Below, piece after piece: positions 1-5,235 of a DNA stretch of 7,583 nucleotides. A program made the position numbers and the translations under genes. Below the pieces are notes generated by a model, which was not told the DNA's origin, did not search any database, and saw only the letters and a list, made by a program, of their open reading frames with translations. The stretch is from positions 1 to 7,583 of the forward strand of contig JAFDJF010000094.1 of the NCBI GenBank assembly GCA_019307645.1. The letters are read 5' to 3'. The DNA comes from Deltaproteobacteria bacterium (GTDB lineage Bacteria; Desulfobacterota; DSM-4660; Desulfatiglandales; Desulfatiglandaceae). Positions within the stretch are counted from its first letter, which is position 1. Every line of letters begins with the position of its first letter.

Positions 1-1
1 C

Positions 2-334
2 ACAAACGACCTTGATCAGTACTCCAGCGTAGAGATATCAAACAACAACATCAGCTTCTCTTATCATTTCAAACTCTGGAACGTCGCTTCAAAATCCATG
101 TGTATCCTGGTCAAGGAAAACTCACAGATCCTGTCCCAATTAAAGGAAGGGGACACAATTAACATGAAATACTATGCCGGCGATTCACTTTGTCCCGTGG
201 AATATCGGAAGACAGCCATCCGTCACATCAACAAAGACGACAACGGCCGGTTTAAGGGCCACTATCTGGTGCACTTGGAGATCCTGGACAGCCAGGAACC
301 AGAAATAACCCGCCAAATCCAGACATCACATTGA
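2..334 (+). CDS. PilZ-like domain protein, C-terminal part (5' end outside window)
   Basis: The reading frame is open from the first bases of the window to TGA at 332-334, giving 110 visible residues. An internal ATG at 98 is probably not the start, because the similarity to the family begins upstream of it. The visible part looks like a PilZ-type beta barrel of the kind found in Desulfobacterota: the segment FKLWNVASKSMCILVKE (visible residues 23-39), then a GDTINMKYY stretch and a KTAIRHINKDDNGRFKGHYLV stretch. PilZ domains usually bind cyclic di-GMP through an RxxxR motif and a (D/N)xSxxG motif. Here the second motif is degenerate (N27-V-A29-S-K-S32) and no RxxxR is visible in the preceding 26 residues, so binding is doubtful. 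Neither signal peptide nor membrane segment can be judged without the N-terminus. The gene converges on the minus-strand ferredoxin gene with only 9 bases between them. The family call is from recognition of the pattern and is moderate. Confidence 0.55.
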   Translation, partial: TNDLDQYSSVEISNNNISFSYHFKLWNVASKSMCILVKENSQILSQLKEGDTINMKYYAGDSLCPVEYRKTAIRHINKDDNGRFKGHYLVHLEILDSQEPEITRQIQTSH

Positions 335-343
335 TCGCAGACC

Positions 344-667
344 CTACGTAAAAAGCATCATCCTGTCTTTTTCACTGAAAGATTCTGCAAGTTCCCGTGT
401 CTCGCTAACTTCCAGACATCCTGACAGGCAATGCTGGACACAGGCAGGTTGTTTTCCTTTTTTGATACGACCGGTACAGAAGCTGCAAAGATCTGTTCGC
501 ACAGGCATGTAGTTGATATAAAATTTGTCTCCAAGTGCCATTGTTGACTCGAATACTTTAATGCCGGTAAGTCCGATGGGCCGATCATACTCCTGATTGC
601 AGGCGATTTCACACGAATGGCAACCTGTACAATATTTATAATCCACCAGTAAACTGTATCTGGACAT
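344..667 (-). CDS. Small two-cluster [4Fe-4S] ferredoxin, electron-transfer partner of the molybdopterin enzyme
   Basis: A 107-residue protein with two cysteine groups: C13-x2-C16-x2-C19-x3-C23 near the N-terminus and C61-x2-C64-x11-C76-x3-C80 near the C-terminus. This is the pattern of the DmsB/PhsB/TH-beta type iron-sulfur subunits, including the typical GxxPxCVxxC segment (KQPACVQHC), but reduced to two clusters where those subunits usually carry three or four. The usual proline after the last cysteine is Leu81, and an extra cysteine (C84) follows. There is no signal peptide or membrane segment, so it should be cytoplasmic. The ATG at 667-665 directly follows the TAG (670-668) of the oxidoreductase, and its Shine-Dalgarno GGAGG (680-676) lies inside that gene, 8 bases upstream, which indicates translational coupling. 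It most likely passes electrons to or from the large subunit. The partnership is inferred from gene order. Confidence 0.88.
   Translation of the reverse strand: MSRYSLLVDYKYCTGCHSCEIACNQEYDRPIGLTGIKVFESTMALGDKFYINYMPVRTDLCSFCTGRIKKGKQPACVQHCLSGCLEVSETRELAESFSEKDRMMLFT
350..372. terminator. Weak A/T-rich inverted repeat at a convergent gene junction
   Basis: AAAAAG (350-355) and CTTTTT (367-372) form a 6-base inverted repeat with an 11-base loop, 16 bases after the PilZ-like stop codon and inside the 3' end of the convergent ferredoxin gene. An A-run before and a T-run after the loop would suit a bidirectional terminator, but the stem is almost all A/T and therefore weak. This is the only terminator-like structure I see between the two convergent genes. 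Confidence 0.2.
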
Positions 668-2899
668 CTATTTTTCCTCCTTATACACCTTGCATATCCA
701 GGACTTGAACGGGTATCCGAAACCCGTTTTAGACCGAAGGTCTGATGGAAAGAGCAGGTTTATGTTTGATTCCCACACACCTCCCAGACTTGGCTCTTCC
801 ATGGATTTTTCAGGAAACCACCATGAATGCTGTGCGTTTACTACCCGCGGATCAATAATAGGCGTCAACCTGGCCTTTTGTCTGCACTTACCATGCCTGC
901 TTTCAATCCAGACCCAGTCCCCGTCCCTGATCCCAAGCCCTTTGGCTGTTTCCGGGTGTATCTCCACTCTGGGGTCCGGTTCAAGTTCCCTAAGACCCGT
1001 ACCATACTGTCTGTGTTCAGAATGGAAGCGGACCTGTGTTCTCGCCCCTGTGGTCAGGACCAGCGGATATTCCTTCATGAGCTCCGGAGTGCTCACGGGA
1101 CTTTCAGGAGGTTCCTCATAATTCGGCAAAGGATCGTGGCCGCACTGCTCAAAGATGGTGGAAGCCAATTCAAACTTTCCCGTGGGTGTTTTAAACCCCG
1201 GCTTTCCGTCCGGACGAAGGAGTCCTTTTTCATATTTCCTGTATTCAAATTTCGGATAAACAGGGCCTTTTTCCCTCAGTTCCTTGAATGTCATGCCCAA
1301 TGGCTCCAGAAAATCATCATATATTTCTTCAACACTATTCCAGGGCCAGGCCTCGGGATTCAGCCTTTTTCCTATTTCAAGGTTGATGTCCAGATCTCCC
1401 TTGCATTCCCCTGCAGGTTCTACAGCCTTGTTTATGGCCTGCATCCGGTCCCAGCCCCATGTCTTAATACTGTCCCTTTCAGGAAACATTGCCGCAGGGA
1501 GCACAATGTCGGCAAAAGCAGCGGCTGTCGGCGTCATAAACAAGTCCGTCACAACAACAAACTCCAGTTTTTTGAATGCTTCGTATGCTTTTCTGGGACC
1601 GGCAAAAGATCCGACAATGGTGTTTGTCCCCTGAATCCACCCGCCTTTACACGAATATGGGTCCCCTGAAAACATGGATTCAAGCCATTTGTCCGGCTGA
1701 AAAATCGGCAAATCTCCCCACAGAGGATTTTTCGTGTCCCAGAGTTTCTTTTTCTTCAAATCTTCTGTCCCGAATTCCTCTTCACCCCACCCCATCCACT
1801 CAACAATGTTCTTGACGAGAACATTACCGCCGGGCACATCCACGTTTCCGGTCACTGCCATCAGGTTCAGAGCCGCGCGAATAGGGTCAACACACTCTAT
1901 ATTATGGTCAAAGGCGACCCCCCACTGAATGCACGCAGGTTTTGTTGTCGCATACATTCTGGCCGCTTCCATGATCTTATCTTTGGGTATCCATGTGATC
2001 TCCGCCACCCTTTCCGGAGGATATTCCTGGACCCGCGTTTTCAGCTGATCAAACCCATGTGTCCAGTTCTGAACAAATTCTTCGTCATAGAGTTTTTCGT
2101 TGATAATGACATTCATAAAACCAAGCGCCAGCGCAGAATCAGTCCCGGGTCTGATCTGTAACCAGTGTTTGGCCTTTGAGGCAATCCATGTCGCCCTGGG
2201 GTCAATAACAATGAGTTCCGATCCTTTTTTCATACAATCCGTTATCCAATGACCAAAGAAGATATCCGCACAAGTGTTGGTTGTTGGATTGTTCCCCCAT
2301 ACCATGATACAGCCGGGGCGCTTCCATTGCGGGTTGTCATACCGGTCAGGAAACAGCTGTGACATATCCGCTACATTCAGGACCTCTCCGGTGCAGATAT
2401 TGGAACATAGAATCCTCGGCAAATAACAGGCCTGACCGTTGGCGGGAGCGAACCCGCCTGAATTCGGGCTCCCGTATGAATAGGCAAGCCTGGCCAGCCC
2501 GAGCATCACATCTCTGCCTGTTCCCTGAACAAAAAACACAGATTCGGGGCCGTAGTCTTTTTTCAATCGGTTAAATTCATCAACGATGGTATCGATGGCT
2601 TCATCCCAGGAAATTCGTTCCCATTTATCCTCTCCCCTTTCACCGACTCTTTTAAGTGGATATTTGAGCCGTTGAGGGTGATTGATAAATCTGCGCATGC
2701 TGAGGGTCTTGGCGCATGCACGGCCCTGGTTAAAGGGGCACTCCGGGTCGCCTTCAATCTTTACCAGTTTATCATCTTTTGAATACACCAGGACCCCGCA
2801 ACCACCGTGGGTTCCGGGTCCTGACCAGCATGTGCTGCTTGTCACGGTGTAACCATCTTCCTGCCACTGCCATGGTCTTTCTATTGGTGCTGTGAGCAT
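668..2899 (-). CDS. Molybdopterin-dependent oxidoreductase (DMSO reductase superfamily), cytoplasmic, substrate unknown
   Basis: A 743-residue catalytic subunit binding a bis-pterin molybdenum or tungsten cofactor. Domains in order: an N-terminal [4Fe-4S] region (about 20-75), with candidate ligands C24, C34 and C62 and the typical GDPECPFNQGRACAK segment; the main molybdopterin-binding region (about 78-515), with WERISWDEA at 93-101 and VWGNNP at 200-205; and a C-terminal molydopterin-binding domain (about 612-735), with LTTGAR and VEIHPETAKGLGIRDGD. Cys158 in GQACYLPR sits where this superfamily places its metal ligand. The usual second cluster cysteine appears to be Thr30 (GPGTHGGCG). No twin-arginine signal is present, so it should be cytoplasmic, as in acetylene hydratase and pyrogallol transhydroxylase. 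I chose the ATG at 2899 because GGAGG (2911-2907) sits 7 bases upstream; a frame extension to ATG 2959 only translates the palindromic repeat. It follows nifS and is coupled to the ferredoxin gene. Aromatic dehydroxylase, transhydroxylase and hydratase roles all remain possible. Confidence 0.92.
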   Translation of the reverse strand: MLTAPIERPWQWQEDGYTVTSSTCWSGPGTHGGCGVLVYSKDDKLVKIEGDPECPFNQGRACAKTLSMRRFINHPQRLKYPLKRVGERGEDKWERISWDEAIDTIVDEFNRLKKDYGPESVFFVQGTGRDVMLGLARLAYSYGSPNSGGFAPANGQACYLPRILCSNICTGEVLNVADMSQLFPDRYDNPQWKRPGCIMVWGNNPTTNTCADIFFGHWITDCMKKGSELIVIDPRATWIASKAKHWLQIRPGTDSALALGFMNVIINEKLYDEEFVQNWTHGFDQLKTRVQEYPPERVAEITWIPKDKIMEAARMYATTKPACIQWGVAFDHNIECVDPIRAALNLMAVTGNVDVPGGNVLVKNIVEWMGWGEEEFGTEDLKKKKLWDTKNPLWGDLPIFQPDKWLESMFSGDPYSCKGGWIQGTNTIVGSFAGPRKAYEAFKKLEFVVVTDLFMTPTAAAFADIVLPAAMFPERDSIKTWGWDRMQAINKAVEPAGECKGDLDINLEIGKRLNPEAWPWNSVEEIYDDFLEPLGMTFKELREKGPVYPKFEYRKYEKGLLRPDGKPGFKTPTGKFELASTIFEQCGHDPLPNYEEPPESPVSTPELMKEYPLVLTTGARTQVRFHSEHRQYGTGLRELEPDPRVEIHPETAKGLGIRDGDWVWIESRHGKCRQKARLTPIIDPRVVNAQHSWWFPEKSMEEPSLGGVWESNINLLFPSDLRSKTGFGYPFKSWICKVYKEEK

Positions 2900-2927
2900 T
2901 TGGTAGCCTCCTTTTGCCTGTACCAGG

Positions 2928-2952
2928 TTAACCCTAACGTTGCATAAAACTT
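2928..2952 (+). repeat. Left copy of the inverted repeat that brackets nifUS
   Basis: Positions 2931-2948 (ACCCTAACGTTGCATAAA) are the exact reverse complement of 5092-5109. Extending to 2928-2952 against 5088-5112 gives 23 matches in 25. The copy also forms the left half of the local palindrome at 2928-2976. The two copies sit just outside nifS and nifU and point towards each other. Confidence 0.75.
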
Positions 2953-2976
2953 CGAACAAAAACGTGTTAGGGTAAA
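2928..2976. repeat. Palindromic element between nifS and the oxidoreductase gene
   Basis: ACCCTAAC (2931-2938) pairs perfectly with GTTAGGGT (2966-2973). GTT (2939-2941) pairs with AAC (2961-2963) across a two-base bulge, and TT (2928-2929) pairs with AA (2975-2976) beyond one mismatch. The loop is centred on the palindrome TTCGAA (2951-2956). The element begins just after the nifS stop codon (2979-2981) and ends before the Shine-Dalgarno of the next gene. In the minus-strand transcript it would form a hairpin in the 79-base spacer. No T-run follows on the minus strand, so it is not a classic terminator. It could be an attenuator, an RNA-processing site or a dispersed palindromic repeat. Confidence 0.6.
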
Positions 2977-2978
2977 CG

Positions 2979-4151
2979 CTATGCCAAACTGTTACCTGTT
3001 TTCCAGAAAGGCGAAAAGCTCCGCAGCCTTTCTATTATCGCGGGCATCTTTTCTATGACAAAATCAATGTCTTCCTCGTTATTATAGATGCTCAGGCTGA
3101 ACCTGATGGACCCATGGGCCATGGTGAATGGAACGCCCATGGCACGCAGAACATGGGAAGGTTGCAGGGAACCCGATGTGCAGGCGGAACCGGAAGAGGC
3201 GCAGATCCCGAACTCGTCCATCATCAGCAGAATACTCTCGCCTTCCACAAATTCAAAGCTTATGTTTGACGTGTTTGGAATACGCTTCAAAACATCCCCG
3301 TTGATTCGGCTGCTTGGAATGCGCGAACAGATTTCGTTTTCAAGTTTGTCACGCAAGTTTTTCACCCGGGTGTTCTCTTCTTTTATATTGCGTTCTGCCA
3401 GTTCACAGGCCGTTCCCAGCCCAATAATATAAGGCGTGTTTTCCGTACCCCCACGGCGGCCCGTTTCCTGATGCCCGCCGATAAGATAAGGAAAGAACTT
3501 GGTCCCTTTCCTGACATAAAGAACCCCTAACCCTTTAGGTGCATGAAGCTTATGGCCGGACACCGAAAGCATATCAATGACGTTTTTGTTCATGGCAATA
3601 GGAATTTTTCCGACTGCCTGGACAGCGTCAGTATGAAAAGGGATGCCTCTTTCCCTCGCCATTTCAGCTGCCTTTTCCACAGGGAAAAGGACCCCAGTTT
3701 CGTTATTGGCCCACATGAGACTCACAATGGCCGTATCGGGTGTGAGGCTCTTTTCATAGTACTCCATGTCCAAAAGTCCTTCTCTGTCAACCGGAATCTC
3801 GGTAATGCGATAACCCTGACTGGATAAATGGACACACAGAGATCTGACGGCAGGATGCTCAACACGGCTGGTAACCACGTGATTTTTCCCCTTTCCATTG
3901 GCCAGGGCAGACATAATGGCCGTGTTGTCACTTTCTGTCCCGCAACTTGTAAATATAATTTCTTCAGGCATTGCATTGAGAAGTGCGGCAACCTGCTCGC
4001 GGGCTCCATTTACTTTCCCGGCTATCTGACCGCCAAAGGAATGGGCACTGGAAGGATTTCCGTAAACATCATGGAAATACGGAAGCATCGATTCAATAAC
4101 CTCTTCTGCGACCTGGGTTGTGGCATTGTTGTCAAGATAGATTGTTTTCAT
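2979..4151 (-). CDS. nifS: Cysteine desulfurase NifS
   Basis: A 390-residue PLP-dependent enzyme that removes sulfur from L-cysteine, leaving a persulfide on an active-site cysteine for Fe-S cluster assembly. Visible family features: the N-terminal YLDNNATT motif (residues 5-12); NPSSAHSFG (32-40); TSCGTESDN (68-76); His99 (VEHP), which stacks on PLP; HTDAVQ with Asp175; SGHK with the PLP lysine Lys201; RRGGTEN (232-238); and the catalytic loop GSACTSGS with Cys324. These positions are one off from Azotobacter NifS (Lys202, Cys325), and the length is also normal. The ATG at 4151 overlaps the nifU stop by 4 bases (ATGA), and GGAGG (4163-4159) lies 7 bases upstream inside nifU. Together with the adjacent full-length NifU this supports the NifS rather than the IscS name. 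No nitrogenase genes are visible, so the pair probably does general or enzyme-dedicated Fe-S assembly. Confidence 0.96.
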   Translation of the reverse strand: MKTIYLDNNATTQVAEEVIESMLPYFHDVYGNPSSAHSFGGQIAGKVNGAREQVAALLNAMPEEIIFTSCGTESDNTAIMSALANGKGKNHVVTSRVEHPAVRSLCVHLSSQGYRITEIPVDREGLLDMEYYEKSLTPDTAIVSLMWANNETGVLFPVEKAAEMARERGIPFHTDAVQAVGKIPIAMNKNVIDMLSVSGHKLHAPKGLGVLYVRKGTKFFPYLIGGHQETGRRGGTENTPYIIGLGTACELAERNIKEENTRVKNLRDKLENEICSRIPSSRINGDVLKRIPNTSNISFEFVEGESILLMMDEFGICASSGSACTSGSLQPSHVLRAMGVPFTMAHGSIRFSLSIYNNEEDIDFVIEKMPAIIERLRSFSPFWKTGNSLA

Positions 4152-4972
4152 TGTACCACCTCCTCAACAACCAGCTCAGGCCAGACCAATTCCCGAAGCC
4201 TGGCCTCCACAAAATTTTTCAAGGTCTGCTCCGAGGCTTTGCAGACCGCACAGGTTCCCCGGGTTGCAACCAAAACCCGGTTTCCAATCACATCAATCAG
4301 CTCCAGATCTCCACCATCAAGCTTTAAAGAAGGCCTGATTTCCCGTTCAAGGGTCTCCTCAATCATCTTTATTTTCTGGATGTTGGAAAGCTTTGGCCTG
4401 CTGATAGGTTTTACTTCCATTCGAACCCTGTCAATAAGCTCCTGTATTGCCCCGTGGCAGTTCTCACATCCACCTCCAGCCTTAATGTAGTTTGTCACTT
4501 CTTCTACAGTAGAGAGATTGTTTTCCGTAACTGTCCGTTCGATTTCCTCGTCGGTCACCCCAAAGCATTCACATACGATTTTGCCCTTCTTCTCCTCCTG
4601 CGGCAGCCCTTTATAATTGGCAATAGCCTGTTCCAGGGCCTGCTGGCCCAGTACGGAACAGTGCATCTTTTCCTTAGGAAGGCCGCCAAGAAAGTCTGCA
4701 ATGTCCTGATTGGTTATTTTTTCCGCCTCTGCGACAGTCTTTCCCTTCAGCATCTCTGTAAGCGCAGACGACGAAGCAATGGCGCTTGCGCAGCCAAAGG
4801 TCTGGAAACCGGCATCCGCAATCCTTCCGTCCTCATCTATCCTGAGTGTAAGTTTAAGCGCATCGCCGCATGCAATGGAACCTACCTCTGCTACAGCATT
4901 TGCATCCTCGACCTCCCCGGCGTTCCTGGGGTTTAGAAAATGTTCTTTTACCTTGTCTGTATATTCCCACAT
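4148..4972 (-). CDS. nifU: Iron-sulfur cluster scaffold NifU (three-domain form)
   Basis: A 274-residue modular scaffold that receives sulfur from NifS and builds and passes on Fe-S clusters. Domain 1 (about 1-125) is IscU-like with the three assembly cysteines C35, C61 and C105 and Asp37 (ACGDALKL, FGCASAIASSS, MHCSVLG). Domain 2 (about 130-180) carries the permanent [2Fe-2S] cluster with C134-x-C136 and C169-x2-C172, as in bacterioferritin-associated ferredoxin. Domain 3 (about 198-274) is an Nfu domain with LDGGDLEL (218-225) and C241-x2-C244. Azotobacter NifU is 312 residues, so this one is shorter, mainly in the linker between domains 2 and 3. The ATG at 4972 has GGAGG (4985-4981) 8 bases upstream. 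It is the first gene of a run with nifS, the molybdopterin oxidoreductase and the ferredoxin. Its promoter should lie in 4973-5235. Confidence 0.96.
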   Translation of the reverse strand: MWEYTDKVKEHFLNPRNAGEVEDANAVAEVGSIACGDALKLTLRIDEDGRIADAGFQTFGCASAIASSSALTEMLKGKTVAEAEKITNQDIADFLGGLPKEKMHCSVLGQQALEQAIANYKGLPQEEKKGKIVCECFGVTDEEIERTVTENNLSTVEEVTNYIKAGGGCENCHGAIQELIDRVRMEVKPISRPKLSNIQKIKMIEETLEREIRPSLKLDGGDLELIDVIGNRVLVATRGTCAVCKASEQTLKNFVEARLRELVWPELVVEEVVQ

Positions 4973-5002
4973 TGGGCACGCCTCCCTGTTTTAGCATAAG
5001 GA

Positions 5003-5015
5003 ATTGCTTCGCAAT
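5003..5015 (-). promoter_or_regulatory. GCGAAGC mini-hairpin in the nifU leader
   Basis: On the minus strand ATTGC-GAA-GCAAT forms a 5-base stem closed by a GAA loop, 31 bases upstream of the nifU start. The core GCGAAGC is known to form unusually stable mini-hairpins in DNA. A second copy of the core lies at 5069-5075 in the opposite orientation. Next to this one, on the minus strand, is CAATAATAATGAT (5029-5017), which partly resembles a Fur-type half site. The function is unknown; a leader hairpin or operator is possible. Confidence 0.3.
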
Positions 5016-5066
5016 CATTATTATTGAAAGAACACATAACTCTTTTATATTTCAAATTAAATGATG

Positions 5067-5077
5067 GCGCGAAGCGC
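5067..5077 (+). repeat. Short GC-rich hairpin in the divergent intergenic region
   Basis: GCGC-GAA-GCGC (5067-5077) is a perfect 4-base stem with a GAA loop, followed on the plus strand by TTTT (5078-5081). The odd palindrome TTTGGGCCAAA (5079-5089) comes next. The hairpin plus T-run resembles a minimal terminator reading rightwards, but the stem is short and no rightward transcript is expected here. It may be part of a longer repeat block that includes 5088-5112. Confidence 0.3.
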
Positions 5078-5087
5078 TTTTGGGCCA

Positions 5088-5112
5088 AAGATTTATGCAA
5101 CGTTAGGGTAAA
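5088..5112 (-). repeat. Right copy of the inverted repeat that brackets nifUS
   Basis: Positions 5092-5109 are the exact reverse complement of 2931-2948, with 23 of 25 matches over the extended span. The minus strand here reads TTTACCCTAAC, which also occurs on the minus strand at 2976-2966, so this arm exists three times around nifUS. Two copies of an 18-base perfect match in 7.6 kb are not expected by chance. Confidence 0.75.
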
Positions 5113-5150
5113 GTCAAGCGAAATATTTTTAAGGAACTAGTCAAAAATCT

Positions 5151-5179
5151 GCCAACTTGACCTGTTGGCCCGCTATAGT
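5151..5179 (+). promoter_or_regulatory. Inverted repeat with promoter-like hexamers upstream of the hydrolase gene
   Basis: GCCAAC (5151-5156) and GTTGGC (5164-5169) form a perfect 6-base inverted repeat. Its 7-base loop contains most of TTGACC (5157-5162), a near-match to a -35 element. TATAGT (5174-5179), five of six to a -10 consensus, follows, but it is only 11 bases from TTGACC, too close for a standard sigma-70 promoter. This could be an operator over a weak promoter for the hydrolase gene, or simply part of a structured repeat. Confidence 0.3.
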
Positions 5180-5198
5180 GTAAACCTCAGTAGTTGCG

Positions 5199-5231
5199 GT
5201 TACGAAGCTCGCCTCTGAGTTCGCGGGTAAC
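5199..5231 (+). promoter_or_regulatory. Imperfect hairpin just upstream of the hydrolase start codon
   Basis: GTTA (5199-5202) can pair with TAAC (5228-5231), CGAA (5203-5206) with TTCG (5220-5223), and CTC (5208-5210) with GAG (5217-5219). G5207 is bulged and CGGG (5224-5227) forms a bulge on the other side. The structure ends 4 bases before the chosen ATG at 5236, where no good Shine-Dalgarno is present. In the plus-strand mRNA it could hide or replace the ribosome landing site. Confidence 0.35.
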
Positions 5232-5235
5232 GGTA

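Noticed and set aside
827..1669. Long plus-strand open frame of 280 codons
   Set aside because: It lies antisense inside the molybdopterin oxidoreductase gene, has low-complexity Pro/Ser/Arg-rich content, no Shine-Dalgarno and no recognisable domain. It is a shadow of the real gene.
2900..2959. N-terminal extension of the oxidoreductase to ATG 2959
   Set aside because: The extra 20 residues are translated from the palindromic repeat, and a strong GGAGG lies 7 bases before ATG 2899.
2931..2973. Integron attC-like site
   Set aside because: The ACCCTAAC...GTTAGGGT arms recall attC outer boxes, but the right arm does not fit GTTRRRY. The element is shorter than usual attC sites, the cassette order is wrong and no integrase is present.
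2979..4972. Nitrogen-fixation island
   Set aside because: NifU and NifS are present, but no nifH, nifD, nifK, nifB or other fixation genes are seen. The pair is widely used for general Fe-S assembly.
5095..5118. Sigma-70 promoter for nifU with TTGACT as -35 on the minus strand
   Set aside because: TTGACT (5118-5113, minus strand) is good, but no acceptable -10 lies 16-18 bases downstream. The best AT-rich hexamer, CATAAA, is only 14 bases away and inside the repeat.
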